A DNA stretch of 64,000 nt, taken from positions 230,081-294,080 of the forward strand of contig CALMII010000019.1 of NCBI GenBank assembly GCA_937864115.1, written 5' to 3'. This DNA is from an uncultured Steroidobacter sp. Its GTDB lineage: Bacteria > Pseudomonadota > Gammaproteobacteria > Steroidobacterales > Steroidobacteraceae. This document shows positions 17,213 to 25,924 of the stretch, one piece after another (the first letter of the stretch is position 1; the number at the start of each line of letters is the position of its first letter). The position numbers were made by a program, and so were the translations under genes. Below the pieces are notes generated by a model that had not been told where the DNA came from, searched no databases, and worked only from the letters and a program-made list of their open reading frames with translations.

Positions 17213-18934
17213 TCACCAGAAGTAGATATAGATCCACACGATGATCCCCACGATCACCACCGTGTGGAAAATCTCCCAGAACCCGTAACCATCGCGTTCC
17301 TCTGCCAGCTGCGCGGCGGTGGCCGTCTTGTAGGTGATGCCGGCGATCTGCTCGGGCGGCGCCTTCGGCGTGACCATGCTGACGGCGAAGATCACCAGGC
17401 AGGTGAACACGAACAGCAGGAAGCTGAAGTACAGCCAGTTGATGTCGACCAGCGTCTGGATGAAGCCGGGCCATTCGATGCCGTACATCTCGTGAGTCGC
17501 CTGGAAAATCAGGCGCAGCATGCCCAGCACGAAGCCGGTGCTGATGCCGACCAGGCCCGACTTCGGCGTGACGCCGTTCGAGAAAATACCGAGCATGAAC
17601 ACCGCCGCGATCGATGGCGCGAGCAGCGACTGCACCAGCTGCAGGTAGGTGTAGAGCTGGCCCTTGCCGAGATCCTGCAGGAACGGAATCCACAGCATGC
17701 CGAGCACGATGACGCCCGCGGTCGCAAGGCGTCCCACGTTCACCAGGTGCTTCTCCGACGACTGCGGCCGCAGTCGTTTGTAGAAGTCGACGGTGAACAG
17801 CGTCGCCGTGGAATTGAACAGCGAGGCGAGCGCGCTCATGAGCGCCGACAGCATGCCCGCCAGCACCAGCCCGCGCAGGCCGACCGGCAGCAGGCTGGAA
17901 ACCAGCACCGGGAACGCGCCCTGCGGATTGTCGCCGATGCTTTCGAATCCCGGCGCGCCCTGCTTGTACAGCGCCACCGCGATCATGCCGGGCAGCAGGA
18001 AGATGAAAAGCGGCGTGAGCTTCAGATAGGCAGCGAAGATGGTGCCGCGACGCGATTCCTTCAGGCTCTTGCCGGTCAGCACGCGCTGCACGATGTACTG
18101 GTCCGTGCACCAGTACCACAGGCCGATGATGGGCGAGCACAGCAGCACGCCGAGCCACGGCGTGCTGCTCGGATCGAACAGGAATCCCGGGAATCCCTGC
18201 GTTTCCGGCGTGGTCGACAGCGGCCGCCACAGATGCATCGTTTCGGGATTGGCGGCGCGCAGCGCATCCATGCCGCCGATGGCGTTCAGGCCGACGAACA
18301 GCAGCACGGTCGAACCCGCGAGCAGTACCGGTACGTGCATCGCTTCGGTCCACAGCACCGACTTCATGCCGCCGAGTACCACGAAGACGCCGGTGATGAT
18401 GACCAGCGAGAACGCGGCGAACCAGAAGAAATCCGTCTCGCCGAGGAGCGGCAGGTCGACGTGCTGGTAGCCGAGAATGGTCTGGATCGCGAAGGCGCCG
18501 GCGAAGATCGTCACCGACGCCTTGGTGAGGATGTAGCTGACCAGGAAGATGACCGAGAGCACCGTGCGCGTCGCCGGCGTGTAGCGTTTCTCGAGGAATT
18601 CCGGCGTGGTGAAGATCTTCGCGCGCAGATAGAAGGGCGCGAATACCCAGCCGAGCACCAGCACCAGGTAGGAGTGCAGTTCCCAGTGAGCGAAGGCCAC
18701 GCCTGAATCGGCGCCCGATCCGGCCAGGCCGATCAGATGCTCCGCGCCGATGTTGGACGCGAAGATGGAGGAACCGATCAGGATCCAGCCAGCGCTGCGG
18801 CTGGCGAGAAAGTAGTCCTCGGTGTTCTTTTCCTTCATCAGCGCACACCACACGCAGATGGCGGTGTTGGCGATGAAGTAGAGGCCGACCACGGCCCAGT
18901 CGAGCCCTGCGAATGAAACTGCGGTACCGGTCAT
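17213..18934 (-). CDS. Sodium:solute (SSS/SGLT-like) sugar symporter
   Basis: The 573-residue membrane protein has about 14 predicted helices and SSS-family motifs. These include DYFLASRSAGWILIGSSIFA (about residues 40-59), GAEHLIGLAGSG, the long KSLKESRRGTIFAAYLKLTP loop, and the GLVLAGMLSALMSALASLFN helix of the conserved sodium-site region. It is close to SGLT-type Na+/glucose-galactose carriers. Placed divergently from the semialdehyde dehydrogenase gene, with operator site 2 between them, it most likely brings L-arabinose (or galactose) into the cytoplasm. The start at 18934 is the first ATG before the first helix. Confidence 0.88.
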   Translation of the reverse strand: MTGTAVSFAGLDWAVVGLYFIANTAICVWCALMKEKNTEDYFLASRSAGWILIGSSIFASNIGAEHLIGLAGSGADSGVAFAHWELHSYLVLVLGWVFAPFYLRAKIFTTPEFLEKRYTPATRTVLSVIFLVSYILTKASVTIFAGAFAIQTILGYQHVDLPLLGETDFFWFAAFSLVIITGVFVVLGGMKSVLWTEAMHVPVLLAGSTVLLFVGLNAIGGMDALRAANPETMHLWRPLSTTPETQGFPGFLFDPSSTPWLGVLLCSPIIGLWYWCTDQYIVQRVLTGKSLKESRRGTIFAAYLKLTPLFIFLLPGMIAVALYKQGAPGFESIGDNPQGAFPVLVSSLLPVGLRGLVLAGMLSALMSALASLFNSTATLFTVDFYKRLRPQSSEKHLVNVGRLATAGVIVLGMLWIPFLQDLGKGQLYTYLQLVQSLLAPSIAAVFMLGIFSNGVTPKSGLVGISTGFVLGMLRLIFQATHEMYGIEWPGFIQTLVDINWLYFSFLLFVFTCLVIFAVSMVTPKAPPEQIAGITYKTATAAQLAEERDGYGFWEIFHTVVIVGIIVWIYIYFW

Positions 18935-19130
18935 GCGTGCCGTCCTGCTCGTTGTTGTCGAAACATCCGGCCAGCGCGACAGTCACCGATGACCGGCGAA
19001 CCCTCGCGTGGTATCCCCCGACCGGCGCGCAGTTGAGCCGCGCCACCGGCGGCGTATGGTAGGCACACGGCCGGTGTTATCGCTACCAGAGATTGCCGTC
19101 CATCGACGGGGCGGCGCCTGGCCGTGTTAT

Positions 19131-19150
19131 ATTGTCTGAGTTATATAGAC
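19131..19150. promoter_or_regulatory. Candidate GntR operator, site 2 (symporter/dehydrogenase divergent region)
   Basis: ATTGTCTGAGTTATATAGAC contains arms TGTCT and AGACA around an AT-rich centre. It lies about 40 bp before the aldehyde dehydrogenase start and in the shared region with the divergent symporter gene. It matches site 3 at 28821-28842 over TTGTCTGAGTTAT. Confidence 0.65.
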
Positions 19151-19189
19151 ACCTGCAACCGGATCGCGGGCCGCAGGCGAGGAGTCGTG

Positions 19190-20764
19190 ATGACCATTTC
19201 CGGAGAACTGCTGATCGGCGGCACGCGAGTGCGCAAGACCGAGACCTTTCCCGCCTACAACCCGGCGACCGGCGAAGCGCTGGCGCCGGGATTCAGTGCC
19301 GCAGGTCCGGCCGAAGTGGATCAGGCCTGCGAACTGGCATGGTCGGCCTTTCACACCTATCGCGAACTCGATCCCGAACTGCGCGCGCAATTCCTCGAGA
19401 CTGCCGCCGACCGGATCATGGCGCTGGGCGATGAGCTGCTGCAGCGCGCGCATGCCGAATCCGGCCTGCCGCTGGCGCGGCTCACTGGCGAGCGCGCCCG
19501 CACGTGCAATCAGCTCAGGCTGTTTGCAGACGAGTTGCGCAAGGGCGGCTGGATGGGACTGCGCATCGATCCGGCGCTGCCCGATCGCAAGCCGCTGCCG
19601 CGACCGGACCTGCGCATGCGCAGGATTCCGCTCGGTCCGGTCGTCGTGTTCGGCGCCAGCAACTTTCCGCTCGCGTTTTCCGTGGCGGGCGGCGATACGG
19701 CCGCTGCGCTCGCCGCCGGTTGTCCCGTCATCGTCAAGGGCCATTCCGCGCATCCCGGCACCAGCGAACTGGTGGCGAGCGCCATCACTGCCGCAGTGAA
19801 AGCCTGCAACCTGCCGGGCGGCGTGTTCTCGCTGCTGAACGGCAATTCGCGCGCGCTCGGCGGCGGACTGGTCGCGCATCGGCATGTGAAAGCGGTCGGC
19901 TTCACGGGTTCGCGCGCCGGCGGCCTCGCCCTCATGAAGATCGCGAGCGAGCGGCCGGAACCGATTCCGGTGTACGCGGAAATGAGCAGCATCAATCCCG
20001 TCGTTCTGCTCCCGGACGCGCTGGCCACGCGCGCCGAAGCGCTCGGCAAGGAATTCGTCGGTTCGCTCACGCTGGGCGCCGGTCAGTTCTGTACGAATCC
20101 CGGCCTGGTGCTGGCGCTCGAAGGTCCGGCACTCGATCGCTTCGTCGCCTCGGCCAGCGCCGCGCTGCAGGGCTCGGCACCGCAGGTGATGCTGACCTCC
20201 GGCATTCACAGCGCCTACGTGAAGGGTGTCGATCAGCTCGAGCAGCACGCCAGTGTCGCCACGCTGGCACGCGGCGAAGACAAGCCTGGCGTCAACTGCG
20301 GCCGCGGCGCGCTGTTCGCCATCTCGGGCGACGACGCACTGAAGTACGAAGACGTGATGGCGGAAGTGTTCGGTGCCTCGTCGCTGCTCGTGCGCTGTAC
20401 CGATGACGCACAGCTCGTGCGCGTGCTCGAACATCTCGAAGGCCAGCTCACCGCGACGCTGCAGCTCACCGACAAGGACATCGCCGTGGTGCAGCGCCTG
20501 CTGCCGACGCTCGAACGCAAGGCCGGACGCCTCATCGTCAATGGCTGGCCCACCGGTGTGGAAGTCAGTCACGCGATGGTTCACGGCGGGCCGTATCCCT
20601 CGACGTCGGATGGACGCAGCACGTCGGTCGGCACGCTGGCGATCGAACGGTTTCTGCGACCGGTGTGCTACCAGGATTTTCCGGAGGCGCTGCTGCCGGC
20701 GCCGCTGAAGGCGGATGCGCCGAAGCGGCCGCGCAGGGTCGATGGGGTTTACAAGGTCGACTAG
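19190..20764 (+). CDS. Alpha-ketoglutarate semialdehyde dehydrogenase (2,5-dioxovalerate dehydrogenase)
   Basis: The 524-residue ALDH-superfamily enzyme catalyses the last step of non-phosphorylating pentose oxidation, 2,5-dioxovalerate plus NAD(P)+ to 2-oxoglutarate. Catalytic residues are visible: Asn158 (FGASNFPLAFS), Glu264 (VYAEMSSINP) and Cys301 (GAGQFCTNPG). The FTGS nucleotide-binding motif lies near residue 240. This closely fits the KGSADH branch (IPVYAEMSSINPV is characteristic). The start at 19190 follows GAGGAG; a GTG three bases earlier is possible, and the open frame back to 19124 runs through the operator. It is the first gene of a plus-strand run that continues to GH51. Confidence 0.9.
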   Translation: MTISGELLIGGTRVRKTETFPAYNPATGEALAPGFSAAGPAEVDQACELAWSAFHTYRELDPELRAQFLETAADRIMALGDELLQRAHAESGLPLARLTGERARTCNQLRLFADELRKGGWMGLRIDPALPDRKPLPRPDLRMRRIPLGPVVVFGASNFPLAFSVAGGDTAAALAAGCPVIVKGHSAHPGTSELVASAITAAVKACNLPGGVFSLLNGNSRALGGGLVAHRHVKAVGFTGSRAGGLALMKIASERPEPIPVYAEMSSINPVVLLPDALATRAEALGKEFVGSLTLGAGQFCTNPGLVLALEGPALDRFVASASAALQGSAPQVMLTSGIHSAYVKGVDQLEQHASVATLARGEDKPGVNCGRGALFAISGDDALKYEDVMAEVFGASSLLVRCTDDAQLVRVLEHLEGQLTATLQLTDKDIAVVQRLLPTLERKAGRLIVNGWPTGVEVSHAMVHGGPYPSTSDGRSTSVGTLAIERFLRPVCYQDFPEALLPAPLKADAPKRPRRVDGVYKVD

Positions 20765-20766
20765 GG

Positions 20767-20945
20767 AAGAGTCAGGCTAAAGCCTGACCCACAGGAAGAG
20801 GATTCTTCTCTGACTGTGGGGCCGGCTTCAGCCGGCCTCCGGCGTGTACCGGGTGGACTGAGAGGAGTCAGGCTGAAGCCTGACCTACAGGAAGAGGGAT
20901 GGGCTGATTCCTGTCCGACTGTGGGGCCGGCTTTAGCCGGCTCTT
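20767..20945. repeat. REP-like palindrome cluster (locus 7)
   Basis: Four hairpins alternate as A, B, A, B (AGTCAGGCTAAAGCCTGACC, GGCCGGCTTCAGCCGGCC, AGTCAGGCTGAAGCCTGACC, GCCGGCTTTAGCCGGC). It is the largest REP cluster in the window and fills the gap between the dehydrogenase and AraD1 genes. Confidence 0.88.
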
Positions 20946-20968
20946 GCCGAGTTGCAAGGGCATGATCG

Positions 20969-21958
20969 ATGTCGCTACGCCTGATACAGCTGAACACATC
21001 CGCCGGAACCCGTTGCGTCGCCGCCGCGGATGACGACAGCGCACGCCGCCTCGAAGGCGTCGCAACGATCTACGAACTCGCGCGCCAGGCAATCGCGCAA
21101 TCGACGACGCTGAATGCACTCGCCATCTCGCGACTGAGCAACGAATCGATCGACCTCGCAGCCGCCGAGCGCGAAGGCCGCCTCCTGCCGCCGATCGATC
21201 ATCCCGATCCCGCGCATCTGTATCTCACCGGCACCGGCCTCACGCACCTCGGCTCCGCCGAAGGCCGCGACACGATGCACAAGGCCGCCGCGGCCGGCAA
21301 CGTCACCGACTCCATGCGCATGTTCCTGATGGGCGTCGAAGGCGGCAAACCCGCGGCCGGCGCGGTCGGCGTGCAGCCCGAGTGGTTCTACAAGGGCAAT
21401 GGCGACAACGTCGTCAGCCCCGGGGCCGCCCTGCCCTCGCCGGCTTTTGCGCTCGACGGCAGCGAAGAACCCGAGATCGCCGGCCTCTATCTCATCGACG
21501 AGCGCGGCAATCCGCGCCGTCTCGGCTACTGCCTCGCCAACGAGTTCTCCGATCACGTCACCGAGCGCGGCAACTACCTGTGGCTCGCGCATTCGAAGCT
21601 GCGCCACGCCGCGCTCGGCGCCGAACTGCTCACCGGCGAACTGCCGCAGGACGTGCGCGGCACCAGCCGCCTGCTGCGCGACGGCAAGGCGATCTGGGAG
21701 AAGCCGTTCCTGACGGGCGAGACCCACATGTCGCACACGCTCGCCAATCTCGAACATCACCATTTCAAGTACGCGCTGTTCCGCCGTCCCGGCGACGTGC
21801 ATGTGCATTTCTTCGGCACCGCGACGCTGTCGTTCGCCGACGGCATCAGGACCGAGGCAGGCGACGTGTTCGAGATCTCGGCACCGCCGTTCGCGCTCGC
21901 GCTGCGCAATCCGCTGCGGCGCGTCGCTGCTTCGGACGTTGCGGTGGGTGCGTTGTGA
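20969..21958 (+). CDS. AraD1/GguC-type 2-keto-3-deoxy-L-arabonate dehydratase
   Basis: The 329-residue protein belongs to the fumarylacetoacetate-hydrolase-like AraD1 (GguC) family. Family blocks seen are HLYLTGTGLTHLGSAEGRD, GVQPEWFYKGNG, EEPEIAGLYLIDERGNPRRL, GNYLWLAHSKLRHAALG and FFGTATLSFADGI. Metal-binding acidic residues characteristic of the fold occur in EEPEIAG. In this pathway the enzyme would dehydrate L-2-keto-3-deoxyarabonate to 2-oxoglutarate semialdehyde, feeding the dehydrogenase upstream. The role is inferred from family plus the complete pathway context. AAGGG precedes the ATG. Confidence 0.85.
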   Translation: MSLRLIQLNTSAGTRCVAAADDDSARRLEGVATIYELARQAIAQSTTLNALAISRLSNESIDLAAAEREGRLLPPIDHPDPAHLYLTGTGLTHLGSAEGRDTMHKAAAAGNVTDSMRMFLMGVEGGKPAAGAVGVQPEWFYKGNGDNVVSPGAALPSPAFALDGSEEPEIAGLYLIDERGNPRRLGYCLANEFSDHVTERGNYLWLAHSKLRHAALGAELLTGELPQDVRGTSRLLRDGKAIWEKPFLTGETHMSHTLANLEHHHFKYALFRRPGDVHVHFFGTATLSFADGIRTEAGDVFEISAPPFALALRNPLRRVAASDVAVGAL

Positions 21959-21965
21959 AGAAAGA

Positions 21966-22142
21966 AGGTTTCACACGGAGATGGAGAAGAGAATTTCCAC
22001 GGGGGAAGAATGGGAACACGGGGAGCACGGGGAAAGAAAATTTCTGCTCCGAGACCCCGTGTTCCCCGTGTCCCCCGTGGAAAATTCTCTTCTTCTGCTC
22101 CGTGATCTCCGTGTGAAATCCTTTCTCTTCTCCGTGTGAAAC
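21966..22142. repeat. Long CACGGAG-rich inverted repeat, copy 1
   Basis: The left arm contains TTTCACACGGAG, TTTCCACGGGGGA and GGGAACACGGGGAGCACGGG. The right arm carries the complements CCCCGTGTTCCCCGTG, CCCCCGTGGAAAATT and CTCCGTGATCTCCGTGTGAA. It forms a long imperfect hairpin of about 175 nt. It is nearly identical to copy 2 at 23099, and the two bracket the Gfo/Idh/MocA gene. Confidence 0.9.
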
Positions 22143-22165
22143 CTTCTTCTCTGAAACATCAAGAC

Positions 22166-23092
22166 ATGAACAAGATCAAGATCGCACTGGTGGGCGTTGG
22201 CAAGATTGCACGCGATCAGCATGTACCGGCCATTGCCGGCAACGCGGCGTTCGAGCTGGTCGCCGCAGCGAGCCCGCATCACAAGCTCGACGGGGTGAAG
22301 AATTTTCCGGATGTGCAGGCACTGATTGCCGGGGTACCGGACCTCGATGCACTCGCGATCTGCACGCCGCCGCAGATCCGCTACGACATCGCGCGATTTG
22401 CGCTGGCGCAGGGCCGCCACGTGATGCTGGAAAAGCCACCCGGTGCGACGCTCAATGAAGTCAGCGCGCTGGTCGAACTGGCGAAGTCGAAGGGCGTGGC
22501 GCTGCAGGCCACCTGGCATTCGCGCGAAGCGGCCGGCGTCGAACCGGCGCGTCGGTGGCTCGCGGGACGCAACGTCCGCAAGGTCGTCGTCACCTGGAAG
22601 GAAGACGTGCGCGTATGGCACCCGGGCCAGACCTGGATCTGGAAGGCCGGCGGTCTCGGCGTGTTCGATCCCGGCATCAATGCGATGTCGATCATCACCC
22701 GCATCCTGCCGGGCAACCTGGTACTGCGCGATGCGCAGCTGGCCTTTCCATCGAACTGCGAAGCGCCCGTCGCAGCCACGCTGCAGCTCGCCAACGAGTC
22801 CGGCACCGACGTGTGCATGGATCTCGATTTCCTGCAGACCGGCCCGCAGACCTGGGACATCGTCGTCGACACCGACGACGGCCGCCTCGTGCTCTCGAAA
22901 GGCGGCTCGGTGCTGCGCATCAATGACGATCCGCCCATCGAAGCGCCAGATCGCGAATACCCGAATCTGTACGCGCGGTTCGCAGAACTCGTGCGCTCGC
23001 ATCAGATCGACGTCGACGTCACGCCTTTCCAGCTCGTTGCCGACGCCTTCATGTGCGGACGACGTGTCGTCGTCGCGCCGTTCGTGGAGTGA
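22166..23092 (+). CDS. Gfo/Idh/MocA-family aldose 1-dehydrogenase (L-arabinose/D-galactose type)
   Basis: The 308-residue enzyme has an N-terminal Rossmann fold (KIALVGVGKIARDQHVPAI; glycine motif GVGKIA at about residues 9-14), the catalytic-lysine motif EKPPGATLNE near residue 97, and the C-terminal sheet domain. It aligns in character with L-arabinose 1-dehydrogenase of Azospirillum and D-galactose dehydrogenases, oxidising the anomeric carbon to the lactone with NAD(P)+. It supplies step one of the pathway. The start at 22166 is the ATG directly before the first strand, without a clear ribosome-binding site. It is flanked on both sides by nearly identical long inverted repeats. Confidence 0.88.
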   Translation: MNKIKIALVGVGKIARDQHVPAIAGNAAFELVAAASPHHKLDGVKNFPDVQALIAGVPDLDALAICTPPQIRYDIARFALAQGRHVMLEKPPGATLNEVSALVELAKSKGVALQATWHSREAAGVEPARRWLAGRNVRKVVVTWKEDVRVWHPGQTWIWKAGGLGVFDPGINAMSIITRILPGNLVLRDAQLAFPSNCEAPVAATLQLANESGTDVCMDLDFLQTGPQTWDIVVDTDDGRLVLSKGGSVLRINDDPPIEAPDREYPNLYARFAELVRSHQIDVDVTPFQLVADAFMCGRRVVVAPFVE

Positions 23093-23098
23093 AGAATC

Positions 23099-23290
23099 GG
23101 AGGTTTCACACGGAGATCACGGAGGCCACGGAGGGTCGGAAGGGAGAAGAGAATTTCCACGGGGGAAGAATGGGAACACGGGGAGCACGGGGAAAGAAGA
23201 TTTCCGCTCCGAGACCCCGTGTTCCCCGTGTCCCCCGTGGAAAATTCTCTTCTTCTCCTCCGTGCCCTCCGTGATCTCCGTGTGAAACCT
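23099..23290. repeat. Long CACGGAG-rich inverted repeat, copy 2
   Basis: Same architecture as copy 1, with extra CACGGAGGCCACGGAGGG in the left arm and CCTCCGTGCCCTCCGTGATC in the right arm. The central 100 bases are almost the same as copy 1. Confidence 0.9.
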
Positions 23291-23314
23291 CTTCCTCTTC
23301 GATCAGGAGAAGAA

Positions 23315-24868
23315 ATGCGAAAGACGATTGCAGCAGCGATGGCGATGGCATCGCTGGTGGGGATGCAGGCGGCAGCGCAGAGCGCGAAGCCTGTGGAAGT
23401 GGCAGTGACGATTCGCGCCGACCAGCCGGGCGTGAAGATCAATCGCAACATCTACGGCCAGTTTGCCGAGCACCTGGGGTACGGCATCTACGGCGGTGTG
23501 TGGGTCGGCGAGGATTCGAAAATTCCGAATACGCGCGGCTATCGCAACGACGTCGTCGCGGCGCTCAAGCAGCTGAAAGTCCCGGTGGTGCGCTGGCCCG
23601 GCGGCTGCTTTGCCGATGAATATCACTGGCGCGACGGCATCGGTCCGCGCGACCGGCGGCCGGTCAAGATCAACACGATCTGGGGCGGCGTCGAGGAAGA
23701 CAATTCCTTCGGTACGCACGAGTTTCTCGACTTCGCCGAACTGATCGGCGCGGATGCGTACGTCGCCGGCAACGTCGGTTCCGGCACGCCGCAGGAGATG
23801 TCGGAGTGGGTCGAGTACATCACGTCCGACACGAAATCGACGCTCGCCGAAATGCGTCGCAGGAACGGTCGCGAGAAACCCTGGCGTCTGCCGTACTTCG
23901 GCGTCGGCAACGAAACCTGGGGCTGCGGGGGCAACATGCGTCCGGAATATTTCGCGGACCAGTACCGCCAGTTCCAGACCTTCATCCGCGCGCCGCGCGA
24001 CAACAGGCCCGAGCGCATCGCGAGCGGCGCGAACGTCGATGACTACTACTGGACGGAAGTGATGCTGTCGCAGGCCGCGCGCCACATGGAGGCGTACTCG
24101 CTGCACTACTACACCGTCCCGGGACGCTGGGAAGACAAGGGCAAGTCGACCGGCTTCCCCGAAGACCAGTGGGCGTCGACGCTCAAGAACGCGCTGCGCA
24201 TGGACGAACTGGTGACGAAGCACTCCGCGATCATGGACAGGTACGATCCGGGCAAGCGCGTCGGCCTGTACGTCGACGAATGGGGCACCTGGTACGACCC
24301 GGAACCCGGCCGCAATCCCGGCTTCCTGTGGCAGCAGAACACGCTGCGCGATGCGCAGGTCGCGGCGCTGTCGCTCAGCATCTTCCATCGTCACGCCGAA
24401 CGCGTGCGCATGACGGCGATCGCGCAGATGGTGAACGTGCTGCAGGCCATGATCCTCACGGAAGAAGAGAAGATGGTGCTGACGCCGACCTATCACGTGT
24501 TCGAGATGTACGTGCCGTTCCAGGATGCGACGTTCCTGCCCGCCGAGTTCAAGTCGCCGCAGTACACGCATGGCGATTGGTCGATCCCGGCGGTGGATGT
24601 CTCCGCGGCGAAGGGCACGGACGGCAGGCTGTACGTCGCGCTGGTGAACAGCGATCCGAATCGCGGCGCGGTGCTCACGACGAAGATCGCAGGCGCAACG
24701 GCCGGCAAGGTGTCGGGCCGTGTGCTGACGGCGAACGCGATGGATGCGCACAACACCTTCGACCGGCCGAACGCGGTCAAGCCGGCGGAGTTCAAGGCGC
24801 AGCGCAAGGGCGACCAGATCGTCGCGAACCTGCCGCCGAAGTCGGTGGTGGTGTTGACGGTGGAGTGA
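23315..24868 (+). CDS. GH51 alpha-L-arabinofuranosidase, secreted
   Basis: The 517-residue enzyme has a signal peptide (about residues 1-23, cut near AAAQSA) and GH51 signatures. RNIYGQFAEHLGYGIYGGVW is the N-terminal block. The acid/base Glu200 lies in FGVGNETWGCGG and the nucleophile Glu322 in LYVDEWGTWYDP. The C-terminal beta-sandwich ends in LPPKSVVVLTVE. It would release L-arabinose from arabinan, arabinoxylan or arabino-oligosaccharides in the periplasm, feeding the symporter. AGGAGA precedes the ATG at 23315. The frame extends upstream only through the repeat. Confidence 0.92.
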   Translation: MRKTIAAAMAMASLVGMQAAAQSAKPVEVAVTIRADQPGVKINRNIYGQFAEHLGYGIYGGVWVGEDSKIPNTRGYRNDVVAALKQLKVPVVRWPGGCFADEYHWRDGIGPRDRRPVKINTIWGGVEEDNSFGTHEFLDFAELIGADAYVAGNVGSGTPQEMSEWVEYITSDTKSTLAEMRRRNGREKPWRLPYFGVGNETWGCGGNMRPEYFADQYRQFQTFIRAPRDNRPERIASGANVDDYYWTEVMLSQAARHMEAYSLHYYTVPGRWEDKGKSTGFPEDQWASTLKNALRMDELVTKHSAIMDRYDPGKRVGLYVDEWGTWYDPEPGRNPGFLWQQNTLRDAQVAALSLSIFHRHAERVRMTAIAQMVNVLQAMILTEEEKMVLTPTYHVFEMYVPFQDATFLPAEFKSPQYTHGDWSIPAVDVSAAKGTDGRLYVALVNSDPNRGAVLTTKIAGATAGKVSGRVLTANAMDAHNTFDRPNAVKPAEFKAQRKGDQIVANLPPKSVVVLTVE

Positions 24869-24880
24869 GAAGGATTCTGG

Positions 24881-24947
24881 CTCTTCCTGTGGGTCAGGCT
24901 TCAGCCTGACTTCTTCAGAAGGCCGGCTAAAGCCGGCCCCACAGAAG
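24881..24947. repeat. REP-like palindrome pair (locus 8)
   Basis: Hairpin A (GGTCAGGCTTCAGCCTGAC) and hairpin B (GGCCGGCTAAAGCCGGCC) lie between the convergent GH51 and SMP-30 genes, suited to a bidirectional terminator. Confidence 0.85.
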
Positions 24948-24957
24948 ACAAAGAGGC

Positions 24958-25818
24958 TCAGCCCGCAAACAGATGCGGCGCCAGTCCCTTCACCCCGCCC
25001 GCATCCACTTCGAACAACGATCCGGCGAGCGCCTCATCCGGCTTGCCATCCGCTGCCGACGTTGCAAACAGCCGATCCAGCTTCTCGCCGGCGAACACGA
25101 CATTGGTGATCTGCGATGCCGGCAGCGGCACGAACCGGTCGCGCTGACCCTCGGGCGTGAAGCGGCTGATCCCGCCGCCGCCCCATTGCGCGATCCAGAG
25201 AAAACCTTCCGCATCGACCGTCATGCCATCGGGCACGCCCCACGCTTCGGGGAAGCGGATGAACTCGCGCTTGTTGGAGAGACTGCCATCGGCAGCGACA
25301 TCGAAGCGATACACCACGCTGCGCCCCGTATCGTTGTGATACATGCGATCGCACGCAGGGCTGAACGCCGGACCGTTGGTGATGAGGTAGTCGCTGTCGT
25401 GATGCGTGACGTTGTGATCGGCATCGAGCCGGTACAGCGAACCCGTGACCTGCTCGATCGGCACATCCATCGTGCCTGCCCAGAGGTGCCCGCGACGATC
25501 GACGCAGCAGTCGTTCATGCGATTGCCCGGCAGATGCGGCTCGGGATCCGCGATATGCCGCACCGTCACCGGATCGAGCGTCAGTTCGACGAATCCGCTC
25601 TGCATGCCCGCAATGAAGCCAGGCCGGTCGCGCCGTTCGACGATCCAGCCGGTCTTCTCCGGCATCGACCATGACGTCGTATCGGCGCTCGACAACACAT
25701 AGCGATGCAGCTTCTGGCCGATGATGTCGACCCAGTAGACCGCGTTCTCGCGCGCCGACCAGAGCAGACCTTCACCGAGCTGGCAGCGGATCTGGGGAGC
25801 GATGAGGGTGTAGGGCAT
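24958..25818 (-). CDS. SMP-30/gluconolactonase-family sugar lactonase (L-arabinolactonase-like)
   Basis: The 286-residue six-bladed beta-propeller belongs to the SMP-30/LRE family. Metal-site features are present: Glu in LGEGLLWSA (about residue 16), Asn in GNRMNDCCVDRRGHLWAGTM (about residue 100), and the acidic residue of NGPAFSPACDRMYHND (about residue 150). In context it hydrolyses L-arabino-1,4-lactone to L-arabonate. It is the third gene of the epimerase-dehydratase-lactonase transcription unit, 106 bp after the dehydratase gene with heptamer repeats between. Confidence 0.87.
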   Translation of the reverse strand: MPYTLIAPQIRCQLGEGLLWSARENAVYWVDIIGQKLHRYVLSSADTTSWSMPEKTGWIVERRDRPGFIAGMQSGFVELTLDPVTVRHIADPEPHLPGNRMNDCCVDRRGHLWAGTMDVPIEQVTGSLYRLDADHNVTHHDSDYLITNGPAFSPACDRMYHNDTGRSVVYRFDVAADGSLSNKREFIRFPEAWGVPDGMTVDAEGFLWIAQWGGGGISRFTPEGQRDRFVPLPASQITNVVFAGEKLDRLFATSAADGKPDEALAGSLFEVDAGGVKGLAPHLFAG

Positions 25819-25834
25819 AGGGGGTCAGGCGATA

Positions 25835-25919
25835 GGCGACAGGCGACAGGCGACAGCCAGAAGGGATCCGACTCAGGCTGTAGCCTGTAGCCTGTAGCCT
25901 GTAGCCTGTCCCCTGTAGC
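25835..25919. repeat. Heptamer tandem repeats (GGCGACA x3, CTGTAGC x5)
   Basis: GGCGACA repeats three times at 25835-25855. CTGTAGC repeats four times at 25878-25905, with a fifth copy at 25913 after one variant unit. The two arrays are imperfect inverted versions of each other, so the transcript may form a hairpin between the dehydratase and lactonase genes. Confidence 0.8.
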
Positions 25920-25924
25920 CTTCC

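Noticed and set aside
21966..22142. Insertion sequence or small protein gene in the CACGGAG repeat
   Set aside because: Open frames in the repeat are short, differ between copies and reflect only the symmetric DNA. No transposase is present.
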